From contig NZ_CP012159.1 of the NCBI RefSeq assembly GCF_001189295.1, positions 4,790,525 to 4,854,524 of the forward strand: a DNA stretch of 64,000 nt. The letters run 5' to 3'. The notes beneath the pieces were generated by a model that was not told the DNA's origin, did no database searches, and worked only from the letters and a program-made list of their open reading frames with translations. The translations under genes and the position numbers were made by a program. Positions 9,820 to 19,056 of this stretch are shown piece after piece; positions within the stretch are counted from its first letter, which is position 1, and every line of letters begins with the position of its first letter. The stretch comes from Chondromyces crocatus (GTDB taxonomy: Bacteria > Myxococcota_A > Polyangia > Polyangiales > Polyangiaceae).

Positions 9820-10941
9820 ATGAACGACCCGGCAGAGACCTCGGAGATGCTCGCGTTCTGCAAGGCGGTGGCGTCGGAGTCGCTCTCGCGCGCCGCGGCG
9901 GAGCTGGGGGTCCCGCGGGCGACCGTGAGCCGCCGGCTGGCGCGGCTGGAGGAGCGGCTGGGCGTGCGGCTGCTGCGGCGGACGACGCGGTCCCTCACGC
10001 TCACCGAGGCCGGTGAGGCGTTCTACCGGCACGCGCGCATCGCCCTCGACGCGGTGGCGAGCGCCGAGGCGAGCGTGCGCCGGGTCGACGACGTGATCCG
10101 GGGGGCGCTGCGGGTGTCTCTGCCCTTCATCGACGACGCGAGCTTCGACGCGATGATCTGCGACTTCAAGGAGCGCCACCCGGAGGTGCGCCTTCACCTG
10201 GAGACCACGACGCGCATCATCGATCTCCATCGCGATGGGTACGACGTGGCGATCCGCGCCTCGGGCGCGCTGGAGCCGGGGCTCGTGGCGCGAGGGCTCG
10301 TGCGGTTCCAGGGCCTCGCGGTGGCCTCTCCGGCCTACCTCGCGGCGCACGGGACGCCGCGCACCGCCCGGGATCTGCGCCGTCACCGCTGCTTGCTGGG
10401 GTTCGTGCGGGGCGAGCTGCCGCAGATGTACTGGCCGCTGCGCGGGGGCGGCAAGGTGCAGGTGGAGGGCACGTTCAGCGCGAACGATGTGGAGCTGCTC
10501 TGTCACGCGGCGATCCGGGGTCTGGGCATCGCCTTCTTGCCGCAGTCGGTCGCGAGCGAGGCGCTCGCTGCGGGCGCGCTGGTCCAGGTGCTGGCCGGCG
10601 TGGTCGGGAACGACATGCAGGTCGCCGTGGTCTACCCGGAGCGCGAGTTCGTGCCGCCGCAGGTGCGGGCCTTCGTGGACGCGGTGATCGCCTGGGCCCC
10701 CAGCAGCCTCATGGCGAGAACCCCGCGAGGGAGCGCACTGGCATCGAGGGGACGCGAAGCACAGGCCGCCCCGCAGCGCATCGAGCCCGGTGCGCCGGTC
10801 CGGCGCGGCGCTGCGAAGGAGGCCGCAGGCACCACGCCTGCTGCGCCAGTCCGGCGTGGTGCGGCGAAGAGAGCTGCGTCAGCGCCGGAAGCCGAGGACG
10901 GCCAGCTCGTGCGACGGGGAGGCCGCCGTGTCCGCAGGTGA
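9820..10941 (+). CDS. LysR-family transcriptional regulator with Arg/Ala tail
   Basis: A 373-residue regulator. The helix-turn-helix occupies residues 8-65 (SLSRAAAELGVPRATVSRRL, then RLGVRLLRRTTRSLTLTEAG). The periplasmic-binding-like effector domain runs to about residue 300 (DGYDVAIRAS; GIAFLPQSVA). The last 75 residues are unusual: a Pro/Ala/Arg-rich tail with two copies of APVRRGAAK and a strongly basic end, beyond normal LysR length (about 300). It belongs to the AaeR/CrgA-like group often divergent from oxidoreductases, here the nitroreductase. Confidence 0.9.
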   Translation: MNDPAETSEMLAFCKAVASESLSRAAAELGVPRATVSRRLARLEERLGVRLLRRTTRSLTLTEAGEAFYRHARIALDAVASAEASVRRVDDVIRGALRVSLPFIDDASFDAMICDFKERHPEVRLHLETTTRIIDLHRDGYDVAIRASGALEPGLVARGLVRFQGLAVASPAYLAAHGTPRTARDLRRHRCLLGFVRGELPQMYWPLRGGGKVQVEGTFSANDVELLCHAAIRGLGIAFLPQSVASEALAAGALVQVLAGVVGNDMQVAVVYPEREFVPPQVRAFVDAVIAWAPSSLMARTPRGSALASRGREAQAAPQRIEPGAPVRRGAAKEAAGTTPAAPVRRGAAKRAASAPEAEDGQLVRRGGRRVRR

Positions 10942-11209
10942 ATGCACAGCTCCGTGCACGATTCAATGCGTTCGCGTTCCGGCGCTCTTGAAATCACCTG
11001 ACATGTCGCCTGAATTTCCTCGTTGGCTGGACGAGGAACGTCCAGGGGCTCCGCGGGACGTCACCGAGACCGGTGGTGACACTGGAATGGCTTGGGCTCG
11101 GTAGGCCTTGTTTTTGCTGGTTGTGCTCCCACTGTTTCTCGTCGTCCGTCCATTCGTCGTGCGCGTGGGACGCTGGTCATGAATCCCCGTAAGGGCTTAC
11201 CATGGGGCA

Positions 11210-12406
11210 ATGAAGTATTCCCCTGTCCGTCTCAATGCGGAGGCTCCCTGCGAGCATCCGGTGCTCGCTGGTGCGCGTGCCATTGCCCAGCGGGTCGCTG
11301 CCCGCTCCGAGGCGATTGCGGCCGCCCGGCGTCTCCCGTCGGATCTCGTCGGCGAGCTGGTCGAGGCAGGGGTCTTCCGCATGCTGGTGCCCGAGGTGTA
11401 CGGGGGCCTCGAGCTGCATCCGCTGGTGGTCGTCGAGGTCCTGGAGGCGCTCGCGCGTGCCGAGTCGTCGACCGGGTGGTGCGCGATGAGCGGTGCTGTC
11501 ATGGCGCTCTCGTCGGCGTGGTTGCCCGAGGCGACGGCCGCGGCGATCCACCGGGATCGGGGGGTGATCTACGGCGGGATGACCGTCCCGCTCGGGCGCG
11601 CGGAGCTGCACGGGGGGAGCCACACACTCTCGGGGCGCTGGCCGTGGGTGAGCGGGGGCGAGCACTGCCCGTGGTTCGTCGTGGGGGCGGTGGTGACCTC
11701 CGCGGGGCAACCTCGGATGCTGCGCTCCGGCGCGCCCGAGACGCGGCTGTTCGTGGTGCCGCGGCGGGACGTGGTGCTGCATGACACGTGGGACGCCGCG
11801 GGGCTGCGCGGGACCGGGAGCTGCGATCTGGAGATCACCAACGTGCGGGTGCCCGCGGAGCGGAGCTTCTCGCTGCTGGACCGGCCCCGGGTGGACCGCC
11901 CGCTCTACGGGATGCCAGCGTTCGGGCTGCTGTCTCTGGGTCTGCCGGCCGTGGCGCTCGGCATCGCGCGCCGGGGGGTCGAGGTGATGAAGGAGACGCC
12001 GCTCGCGTGGCCGCTCTCGGGGGACGCGCAAGCGCCGCCGTTCCGAGCTTCCAGGATGGCGGTGCGGGCCGCGGTGACCGAGGGCGAGGCGTCGCTCCGG
12101 TCGGCGCGGGCGCTCTTGTTGAAGGCGGTGAGTGGGTGCTTCGAGGGGGCGCAGCGGCGGGAGGTGTCGCTGCGCCAGCGGGCCGATCTGAGGCTCGCTT
12201 ACCAGCACGCGACGCGGAGCGCGGTGCGGAGCGTGGAGCGGCTCTGGGAGGTGGCCGGAGGGCCAGAGGTGCCCGAAGCGCACCCGCTGTCGCGCTGCTT
12301 GAATGACCTGTGGGTGGCGGCGCAGCACGTCGCGGGTGACGGGCCGAGCGCCGCGCCGCTGGGGAGCACGCTGCTCGGGGTGGAGTCGCAGATCGCGTTC
12401 TTCTGA
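11210..12406 (+). CDS. Acyl-CoA-dehydrogenase-fold flavin enzyme (monooxygenase-like)
   Basis: A 398-residue protein with the acyl-CoA dehydrogenase fold. The N-terminal helical part (LVEAGVFRMLVPEVYGGLE), the ESSTGWCAMSG region, the beta-barrel (LSGRWPWVSGGEHCPWFV; DAAGLRGTGSCDLEITNV) and the C-terminal helices with RCLNDLWVAAQHVAGD are all visible. The GWC motif and the LNDL-x-AAQH ending are more like two-component flavin monooxygenases (IacA, HpaB/DszC-like) than true acyl-CoA dehydrogenases. The catalytic Glu of dehydrogenases is not evident. A flavin reductase partner is not adjacent. It converges on the P450 gene. Confidence 0.75.
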   Translation: MKYSPVRLNAEAPCEHPVLAGARAIAQRVAARSEAIAAARRLPSDLVGELVEAGVFRMLVPEVYGGLELHPLVVVEVLEALARAESSTGWCAMSGAVMALSSAWLPEATAAAIHRDRGVIYGGMTVPLGRAELHGGSHTLSGRWPWVSGGEHCPWFVVGAVVTSAGQPRMLRSGAPETRLFVVPRRDVVLHDTWDAAGLRGTGSCDLEITNVRVPAERSFSLLDRPRVDRPLYGMPAFGLLSLGLPAVALGIARRGVEVMKETPLAWPLSGDAQAPPFRASRMAVRAAVTEGEASLRSARALLLKAVSGCFEGAQRREVSLRQRADLRLAYQHATRSAVRSVERLWEVAGGPEVPEAHPLSRCLNDLWVAAQHVAGDGPSAAPLGSTLLGVESQIAFF

Positions 12407-12432
12407 TCGACGCGGCGAAGGTGGATGAGGGC

Positions 12433-13662
12433 TCAGGCGCGCATGCCGTCGAACGCCACGACGAGGTGGCTCGGGCCTCGGAGGGCCGGGTTGAAGCGGT
12501 ACGGGGGGGGATCGGCGGTGAGCTCTGGGTTGTCGAGCCGGCGGAGCAGCTCGTTCAGCGCGATCTGGGCCTCCACGCGGGCGAGCGGGGCGCCGAAGCA
12601 GTAGTGGACGCCGGTGCCGAAGCTCAGGTGCTGGTTGTCCTCGCGCTCCAGGAGGAACTGGTCCGGCTCGGAGAAGCGGAGCGGATCGCGGTTGGCGGCG
12701 GCCAGCACCAGGTTCACCGAGGCGCCCTTGGGGATGGTGGTGCCGGCGATGGAGATGTCGGTGAGGGTGGTGCGCTCGCGGTACTGGACGGGGGGCTCGT
12801 AGCGCAAGAACTCCTCGATGGCGCCGGGCATCAGGGTGGGGTCGTCGCGGAGGCGCGCGAGCTGGTCGGGGTGGCGGAGGAGGGTGAGGGTGGCGTTGGA
12901 GATGAGGTTGACGGTGGTCTCGTGGCCCGCGATGAGCATCAGGATGGCGATGCTGAGAAACTCGCCGTCGGTGATGTGCTCTCGGGCCTCGGGGTCGTTC
13001 ACGAACGCGGAGAGCATGCTGTCGTTCGGGGTGCGACGGTGCCCCTGCAGCAGGTTGGTCATGTAGGTGCGGATGCCCACGGCCGCGCTGCCGATGCGTT
13101 CCAGGAAGGCGGGGTCGTTCTGGAGGGCCGGGTCCGGATCGAGGGAGCTGGTGAGCACCTCCGACCACTCCCGGAAGAGCGGCTCGTCGTCGAGGGGGAC
13201 GCCGAGGAGGTCGCAGATCACCATCACGGGCAGGGGATAGGAGAGGTCCTGCACCACGTCGAGCTGCCGGGCGTCGCGGTGGGCGTCGAGGAGCCGGTCG
13301 ACGATCTGGCCGATGCGCGCGCCCATGCCGGAGACGCGACCCGCCGAGCGCGGTGGGCCGAAGTGCTTCATGGTGAGGCGGCGCATGGCGCCATGCTTCG
13401 GCTCGTCGAGCTGGATGAACGACGGCTGGTCCCTGGGCATCCGGGGATCCGTGTAGATGGGGGGAAGGTCGCTGCGCTTCATGGGATCGGCGCTGACCCG
13501 CGGGTCGTAGAGCAAGGCGGAGACCTCGCGGTAGGTGCTGACGACATAGCTGCCGTCGTCCTGGAGCCAGACCGGCTTCTGCCGGAGCTCGGCATAGAGG
13601 GGGTAGGGATCGGCGCGGTGGGCCGGCCTGGTGGCTTGCTGGAACAGGTCGTTTCGAGGCAT
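12433..13662 (-). CDS. Cytochrome P450
   Basis: A 409-residue soluble bacterial P450. The I-helix oxygen motif is LIAGHETTVNL, the K-helix ExxR lies in IEEFLRYEPP, and the heme-ligand loop FGTGVHYCFGAPLAR places the axial Cys at residue 355. All catalytic elements are intact. It is the last gene of a minus-strand run with ferredoxin and ferredoxin reductase, which gives a self-contained three-component monooxygenase. The substrate cannot be inferred; the family (CYP107/109/264-like in myxobacteria) hydroxylates terpenoids, fatty acids or macrolides. Confidence 0.95.
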   Translation of the reverse strand: MPRNDLFQQATRPAHRADPYPLYAELRQKPVWLQDDGSYVVSTYREVSALLYDPRVSADPMKRSDLPPIYTDPRMPRDQPSFIQLDEPKHGAMRRLTMKHFGPPRSAGRVSGMGARIGQIVDRLLDAHRDARQLDVVQDLSYPLPVMVICDLLGVPLDDEPLFREWSEVLTSSLDPDPALQNDPAFLERIGSAAVGIRTYMTNLLQGHRRTPNDSMLSAFVNDPEAREHITDGEFLSIAILMLIAGHETTVNLISNATLTLLRHPDQLARLRDDPTLMPGAIEEFLRYEPPVQYRERTTLTDISIAGTTIPKGASVNLVLAAANRDPLRFSEPDQFLLEREDNQHLSFGTGVHYCFGAPLARVEAQIALNELLRRLDNPELTADPPPYRFNPALRGPSHLVVAFDGMRA

Positions 13663-13719
13663 GGGGCGCTCCTTTCGTCGGCGGCTCGGGCAGGGCTCGG
13701 GGGTCGGGTCGTCGCGGGC

Positions 13720-15171
13720 TCAGGCTGGGGTCGGGGGAGGTCTGTCGGCGTCGCTCGCGGTGGGGCGAGCGGCAGGAGGCTGGACGGGTTCTTCGCCGAC
13801 GGCGGCGCGTTCGGCGGGTGTGCGGGGCGGGGTGGCGAGGGTGGGGCCAGGCTGAGGGATGGGTGAGAACCCGGCCGGCACGGCCATGGCGTCATGAGGC
13901 TCGTCGGAGGCGCCCAGCGCCACGGGGAGCGGGGCGGAGGCCTCGATCATGGCCTGGTAGACGGGCAGCATGCGGGCCTGGTCGAAGGTGACGGCGGCGA
14001 TGATGCGGCCTCGCTGGCCGTAGGCGGCGACGAAGCTGTGCGCTTCGGTGGAGCCCTGGGTGATGATCACCGCGTCGGCGAGGGGTGGGACGCCCGTCGA
14101 CTTGATGTTGATGCCGAACTGGTGGGACCAGAAGGTGGGCAAGAGGGTGTGGGCGCGGAGCGGTGTGCTGGTGCCTCTCGCCTGCGCAGCGTTGTGCGCG
14201 GCCGTCCTGGCCTGCTCGACGGCGTTGCTCCAGTGCTCGACCGCGAGCAGCTCGTCCGGGTAGAGGGGGTGAGGCCAGCGGGCGACGTCGCCAGCGGCGA
14301 AGACGTTCTCCTGCGCGGCGCCGCGCTCGTCGAGGGCGCGGCAGTGGGCGTCACAGACCACGCCGCGCGCGTCGGCGGCGAGGCCCGAGCCCGTGAGCCA
14401 CTCGGTGTTGCGGAGCGGGCCGATGGCGATGAGCGCGAGGTCGACGTCGAGCACCTCGCCGTCGGAGAGGTGGGCGCGCTGGAGGCGGCCCTGGGCGTCG
14501 CCCTCCAGGGCGGTGACGGTGACGCCGCACCGGAGGTCGACGCCATGCTTCCGCTGGACCGTGGCGGCGATGGCGCCGATGACGTCCCCGAGGGCGTTCG
14601 CGAGCGGGGCGGGGCCGCGTTCGACGACGGTGACCTGGAGGTCGAGCCGTCGGCAGACCGAGGCGACCTCGGAGCCGATGAAGCCGCCACCGAGGATGAG
14701 CACGCGGCGCGGGCGCGCGTCGAGGCGCGCGCGCAGGCGGCTGGCGTCGTCGCGGGATCGGAGGACGAAGACGCCGTCGAGCGCTGCTTGCTCGGGGTGC
14801 GGGAAGGGCCTGGCGCGGGCGCCGGTGGCAATGATCAAGCGGTCGAAGCCGACACGCTGGCCATCCGCGAGGTGCACGTGCTGGTCGGCGAGGGAGAGGC
14901 CCGTGGCGCGCACGCCGAGCCGCCACTGGGCGTCGAGCTCGTGGAAGCGCGCGAGGGCGGTGTGCTCCACGGGCATGCTCCCAGCGAGGACCTGCTTGGA
15001 GAGCGGAGGGCGATCGTAGGGCTGGTGCGGTTCGTCGCCGAGGAGGGTGAGTTGGCCTGTGAACCCGGCCCGACGGAGGGCTTCGGCTGCGCGCAGCCCG
15101 GCGAGGGAGGCGCCGACGATGACCACCCGATCGCGGGTGGCGCCGGGTTTCGTGGCATCCGCGAGCGTCAT
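13720..15171 (-). CDS. FAD-dependent ferredoxin reductase
   Basis: A 483-residue NAD(P)H:ferredoxin reductase of the putidaredoxin/rhodocoxin reductase type. The FAD Rossmann motif is VVIVGASLAGLRAAEAL near residue 17, the NAD(P)H motif is VLILGGGFIGSEVA, and the second FAD motif ends in ENVFAAGDVARWPHP. Compared with the usual 400-420 residues, the protein has a Pro/Ala-rich disordered tail of about 60 residues. The ATG overlaps the ferredoxin stop (ATGA). It should pass electrons from NAD(P)H to the adjacent ferredoxin for the P450. Confidence 0.93.
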   Translation of the reverse strand: MTLADATKPGATRDRVVIVGASLAGLRAAEALRRAGFTGQLTLLGDEPHQPYDRPPLSKQVLAGSMPVEHTALARFHELDAQWRLGVRATGLSLADQHVHLADGQRVGFDRLIIATGARARPFPHPEQAALDGVFVLRSRDDASRLRARLDARPRRVLILGGGFIGSEVASVCRRLDLQVTVVERGPAPLANALGDVIGAIAATVQRKHGVDLRCGVTVTALEGDAQGRLQRAHLSDGEVLDVDLALIAIGPLRNTEWLTGSGLAADARGVVCDAHCRALDERGAAQENVFAAGDVARWPHPLYPDELLAVEHWSNAVEQARTAAHNAAQARGTSTPLRAHTLLPTFWSHQFGINIKSTGVPPLADAVIITQGSTEAHSFVAAYGQRGRIIAAVTFDQARMLPVYQAMIEASAPLPVALGASDEPHDAMAVPAGFSPIPQPGPTLATPPRTPAERAAVGEEPVQPPAARPTASDADRPPPTPA

Positions 15172-15428
15172 GTCGTGGGCTCCTCGACGGCGGGGGCCTC
15201 CTCGGCCCAGCCGATTTTGATGGCCTGCACGGGACAAGCTCGTGCTGCCATTACGACCTCATCCCGCAATGCATCGTCTGGCGACGGGTCGTATTCGAGC
15301 ACCTCTTCACCGCGCAACGTGAACGTTGTGGGTGACGCGAAGACGCACTGCGCATAGACCTCACATCGGCTCAGGTCGACGACCACTTTCATCCGACGTC
15401 TTCGCGCCGGATCAGGGGCATTTTGCAT
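15168..15428 (-). CDS. P450-type ferredoxin (probably [3Fe-4S])
   Basis: An 86-residue ferredoxin. The cluster ligands are in DLSRCEVYAQCVFASP and AARACPVQAI: C-x5-C followed by a distal C-P. The missing middle Cys is typical of [3Fe-4S] or altered [4Fe-4S] ferredoxins that serve actinobacterial and myxobacterial P450s. The start with MQNAPDPARRRR is favoured because GAGGAGG lies five bases upstream; an internal ATG (MKVVVDLSRC) is the shorter alternative. It is the first gene of the ferredoxin-reductase-P450 operon. Confidence 0.92.
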   Translation of the reverse strand: MQNAPDPARRRRMKVVVDLSRCEVYAQCVFASPTTFTLRGEEVLEYDPSPDDALRDEVVMAARACPVQAIKIGWAEEAPAVEEPTT

Positions 15429-15460
15429 CGATTCCTCCTCGGGACGGGCGAAGTGGGCAG

Positions 15461-15478
15461 AGGCCCAACGATGGGCCT
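15461..15478. promoter_or_regulatory. Perfect inverted repeat between the P450 operon and TetR gene
   Basis: AGGCCCA and TGGGCCT, seven bases each, flank ACGA in the 93-base gap between the divergent ferredoxin and TetR genes. A site of this size and position fits a TetR dimer that represses both directions. Confidence 0.5.
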
Positions 15479-15521
15479 GCCGTGTTGCTCGGCCCGCGTG
15501 GCGTCCATTAGAGTGCCCACG

Positions 15522-16244
15522 ATGCGGCGCAGGGCAATCGACAGCAAGGGGGGACGTGTCGCGTTCGCGACAGACGGGGGGCGATTGTCGTCGAAGGGAG
15601 ACCGGCTGGATCCTCGCTCCAGGCGCACGCGAGGGCTCTTGCGCGACGCTCTGTTGAGTCTGCTCCGGGAGAAGCGCTTCGACTCCATCACGGTGCACGA
15701 CATCAGCGAGCGGGCCGAGGTCAATCGCGTCACGTTCTATCTGCACTACCGGAGCAAGGACGATCTCCTCACGCAGACGATGAACGACGCGCTGGACGAG
15801 CTGGGCGAGCGCCACAAGGCGAGCTGCTCCCCCAGCGCGGCGCAGGCCGTGACCACGCCCGAGGCGCTCGCGGAGGAGACGCAGCGCATCTTCGCGCTGT
15901 GGTTCAAGCACGCCGCCGAGCACGTGGAGCTGTACCGGCTGGTGCTCGACGTCGGGGGGACCAACCCCTGTGCGCTCCAGGTGCGTCGGCACCTGGAGCA
16001 GCTCCTCACGACGCGCAGGGAGGAGGGGGTGGCCAGCGACAGGAGCGACGTCCCCGCAGGGCTCCAGAGTCGATTCCTCGCGGCGGCGTTCTTCGGGGTG
16101 ATCGGGTGGTGGATCGAGGTGGGGATGAGCCCGCCCGCGGAGCAGATGGCGGTGTGGCTCTGGAAGCTCCTGGTGCCGCCTCCGCCGGAGGTCGACGTGC
16201 CCGTTCCTCGTTCCATGCGAAAAGGAGCGGCGGGATGGAGGTAG
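15522..16244 (+). CDS. TetR/AcrR-family regulator
   Basis: About 240 residues. The TetR helix-turn-helix lies near residues 30-75 (LRDALLSLLREKRFDSITV; SERAEVNRVTFYLHYRSKDDLL). The C-terminal ligand domain is helical (FLAAAFFGVIGWWIEVGM). The start is uncertain: the ATG at 15522 is chosen for length, but it lacks a ribosome site and upstream in-frame ATGs exist. It is divergent from the P450 operon, with a palindrome between them, and only one base from the following radical-SAM-like gene, whose GGAGG site lies at the end of this gene. It therefore probably controls both sides. Confidence 0.85.
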   Translation: MRRRAIDSKGGRVAFATDGGRLSSKGDRLDPRSRRTRGLLRDALLSLLREKRFDSITVHDISERAEVNRVTFYLHYRSKDDLLTQTMNDALDELGERHKASCSPSAAQAVTTPEALAEETQRIFALWFKHAAEHVELYRLVLDVGGTNPCALQVRRHLEQLLTTRREEGVASDRSDVPAGLQSRFLAAAFFGVIGWWIEVGMSPPAEQMAVWLWKLLVPPPPEVDVPVPRSMRKGAAGWR

Positions 16245-16245
16245 G

Positions 16246-19056
16246 ATGCCGGGCATGGCCGGTCCCAGCGCGGTGGAGGCGTCCGCGTGCAGCGTTCTCC
16301 TGCTGGATCTCCAGGCTCGGGACGACGGGTTCATCGGTGAGCCAGCGCTGACGGCGCTGGCCGAGCGGCTCGCGGCGGACGGGCGCAAGGTGCGCCTCGC
16401 GCGGCTCGTGCACGAGCACGCGGAGGCGCGCGAGAAGGCGGAAGCGGCAGCTTCGATGAGGCGCTTCCTCGGGGAAGTCCAGGCGGCCGTGCGTGCCGCC
16501 GGGGCCGAGGTGGTGGTGCTGGTGCGCGCCTGGGATGGTGCGGTCGTGGAGGCGGCACGCTACGGGCTGCGGGACGGCGCCGTGCTGGTGCGCCTCGCTC
16601 GGGGGGTGCGTGCGGAGCTGGATGGAGCGTTCGACCATGTGGTCGACGAGGAGGGGCTGCACGCGCTGCTGCGCGGAGAAGCGCCTGCCACGGCGGAGTT
16701 TCGCCGGTTGAAGGCGAGCGACCTGCGACGGCAGCTCGCCGTGATGCAGGTTGCGGGGAGCGGCGCGCTGGGCGGGGAGGCGAGGGGGGCGGAGGGGGTG
16801 GAGATCGTGGGCGCGCGGGGCCGTGCGACCCTCTCGGGGCCCTCTGGAGGGTGTCCTTACCTCGCCGATGCGCGCAAAAATCCGGTGTTCGACGCGCTGT
16901 CGCTGGATCCGGCGCGGGTGCAAACGCGCGGCTGCTCCTTCTGCCTGGACAACACGGGGGCCTACGCCGCGGTGAGCGCCGAGCAGGTGGTCGGGGCGTG
17001 GATCGCGCAGCTCCGGGCCTTGCGGGCCGCCGCGCCGAGGGGAGAGCGCATCGAGGTGCTGCTCACCGACGAGCGTCCGCACCCGCACCTGCCGGCGCTG
17101 TTCGAAACGCTAATGCACGAACCTGGGCTCGGGCCGATCGAGCTGCTCTGGAAGAGCCGTGTGGACTGGCTGCTGGAGTTCGCCGAGTCGGCCGTGGCGC
17201 CGGCGTGCGCGCTCGCCGAGGCGTCCGGGAGCGTGCTCCACCTGTACCTCGTGGGCTTCGAGAGCTTCGACAGGGAGGCGCTCGCACTGTTCAACAAAGG
17301 GCACGGGCCCGAGGAGAGCGAGAGGGCGATTGCGCTGATGCGGGCATTCGAGGCGCGGTTCCCGGGGACGTTCGTGTTCCGGGAGCACCGGGCGCACGGG
17401 TTTCTGCTGTTCACGCCGTGGACCTCGCCGGCGTCGCTGCTGGAGAACGCGTCGTGGATGCGGCGTCTGCGCTTCCACGAGCTGCGTGCGGACGCGATCC
17501 AGACGCGGTTGCGGCTGTACCCGCGCACGCCGTTGCATCATCTGGCGGTGCGCGATGGCTTGCTGGTGGAGGCGTCCGAGGAGGGGCGGGGGGATCGGGC
17601 GGCGGAGCAGGGGTACGATGCGAGCGCGCCGTGGCGCTTCCAGGATGCGCGGGTGGAGGCGATCTTCCAGCTCGCGCAGGCGGTGCGGGGGCTGGATCGG
17701 GATCGGGGGCTCACGGACGCCGACGTGATCGACGTGGCGACGCGCTACGTGGTGCGCTGGCCTGGTCTGGCGGCTGTGCCCGGGAGCTGCGCGCTGGCGT
17801 TGCGCGCAGGGGTGGAGGCGTGGGGGGCGCCGCTCGGGGCGCTGGTGGAGATGCTGGGGCCTGCAGGGGCAGGGTTCGATCCGGAGATCGAGGCGCTCGC
17901 GCTCGGGGAGAACGCTTCGAGCGAAACGGTGGGACGGCGGGCGGTGCTCAAGGAGTCGGTGCGGGCCACGGATGCAGAGGCGCTGGCGCGGGCATACCAG
18001 GCGATGGGCTTCGCGGCGGAGGTGATCGCCCATCACGGGATGGAGCGCCGGAGCGGGCTGCATGGAGCGAGCGAGGAGCACGCGGTGGTCGCCGTGGCGC
18101 GGGATGAAGCGGTGCTCGGTGAGGTGAGGGGACTCCACCGGGTGGTGGCTGGCGCGGGGCCGGCGACGGAGCGGCGGACCGCGGCGCGGAGGCTCGGCGG
18201 GTTGATGGGGTACCCGGGCTGCTGCGCGGAGCTGTTCGCCGCGCGCCTGGAGCAGGGGGACAACCAGGATCTGGAGCGAGCGCCGTACCTGCGCGCGCCG
18301 GAGCAGCCGCTCGCGTCGGTGCTGCACCGGACGGGGTTGCTGCGCTTGATCTCGCACCATCCGTGCGCTCCTGGCTGCGTGGCGTCGGTGGCGAATGCCG
18401 AGGGGGTGCTCGGGCGCCTGGCCGCGCTGTGCGCAGCGGCTGCGACGGGCGCGCGCGCGACGCTGGCGATGGCGTCGCTGTTCCTCGACTACGAGCGCTA
18501 TGCGGTGGTGGAGGGGGGATTCGAGGGAGAGCGGTTCGTTCTCCACGGGGCGAAGGCGCGCTCGGTGGGGCGTGGGCGTGGGTTCGCGGAGCTGCTCGCG
18601 CAGGCGTCATGGGTGCGGCTGGGACCGGATGGCGTGACGCTCGGGAGTCCCGATGGGAGCACGCGGAAGGTGTCGGGGCCGCGGCCGCTGCTGGTCGAGC
18701 CGGGGAAGCCGCTCGCTGCACCTGCGCGCGGGGCGCTGCTCCCCGAGGCGGTGCCGAAACGAGAGGATGCGCTGCGGCTGCCGGGAACCATCCGGCCGGG
18801 GGTTCGTGCAGGAGGGTTCACCATCGCGTCGGTGGCAACCGGGGACGCGGCGTCCACGATCACGCTGGCTCGTGGAGAGGAGCGGCTGGCGGTCCGGGTA
18901 CGAGCGCATGCGGAGGGGGTGCCGTACGCGATCCGGATCGGCGCATGGGCGGTGGATCTCGATGTCGACGCGCTGGGCGCGCTGGGTGACGAAGCGCGTG
19001 CCGCGGTGGGGTTGCTGGTGCGCGCGCTCGCCCCCGCTGCACGCGCTGTTCGATGA
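16246..19056 (+). CDS. B12-binding/radical-SAM-like protein fused to DUF483
   Basis: A 936-residue protein. Residues 15-145 look like a B12-binding Rossmann domain without the DxHxxG motif. A TIM-barrel-like region follows, with GCPYLADARKNPVF (Cys203) and RGCSFCLDN (Cys230, Cys233), then barrel strands such as LLWKSRVDW and LYLVGFESFD. The spacing does not give a classical CxxxCxxC radical-SAM motif; only the CxxC is obvious, with a Cys 27 residues earlier. The C-terminal third contains LGGLMGYPGCCAELF (near 655) and ISHHPCAPGCVA (near 705), characteristic of DUF483. It is coupled to the TetR gene. Function is unknown. Confidence 0.7.
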   Translation: MPGMAGPSAVEASACSVLLLDLQARDDGFIGEPALTALAERLAADGRKVRLARLVHEHAEAREKAEAAASMRRFLGEVQAAVRAAGAEVVVLVRAWDGAVVEAARYGLRDGAVLVRLARGVRAELDGAFDHVVDEEGLHALLRGEAPATAEFRRLKASDLRRQLAVMQVAGSGALGGEARGAEGVEIVGARGRATLSGPSGGCPYLADARKNPVFDALSLDPARVQTRGCSFCLDNTGAYAAVSAEQVVGAWIAQLRALRAAAPRGERIEVLLTDERPHPHLPALFETLMHEPGLGPIELLWKSRVDWLLEFAESAVAPACALAEASGSVLHLYLVGFESFDREALALFNKGHGPEESERAIALMRAFEARFPGTFVFREHRAHGFLLFTPWTSPASLLENASWMRRLRFHELRADAIQTRLRLYPRTPLHHLAVRDGLLVEASEEGRGDRAAEQGYDASAPWRFQDARVEAIFQLAQAVRGLDRDRGLTDADVIDVATRYVVRWPGLAAVPGSCALALRAGVEAWGAPLGALVEMLGPAGAGFDPEIEALALGENASSETVGRRAVLKESVRATDAEALARAYQAMGFAAEVIAHHGMERRSGLHGASEEHAVVAVARDEAVLGEVRGLHRVVAGAGPATERRTAARRLGGLMGYPGCCAELFAARLEQGDNQDLERAPYLRAPEQPLASVLHRTGLLRLISHHPCAPGCVASVANAEGVLGRLAALCAAAATGARATLAMASLFLDYERYAVVEGGFEGERFVLHGAKARSVGRGRGFAELLAQASWVRLGPDGVTLGSPDGSTRKVSGPRPLLVEPGKPLAAPARGALLPEAVPKREDALRLPGTIRPGVRAGGFTIASVATGDAASTITLARGEERLAVRVRAHAEGVPYAIRIGAWAVDLDVDALGALGDEARAAVGLLVRALAPAARAVR

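Noticed and set aside
12421-13866. Long plus-strand frame opposite the P450 gene
   Set aside because: Shadow of the P450 coding strand; Gly/Val/Glu-biased composition and no motifs.
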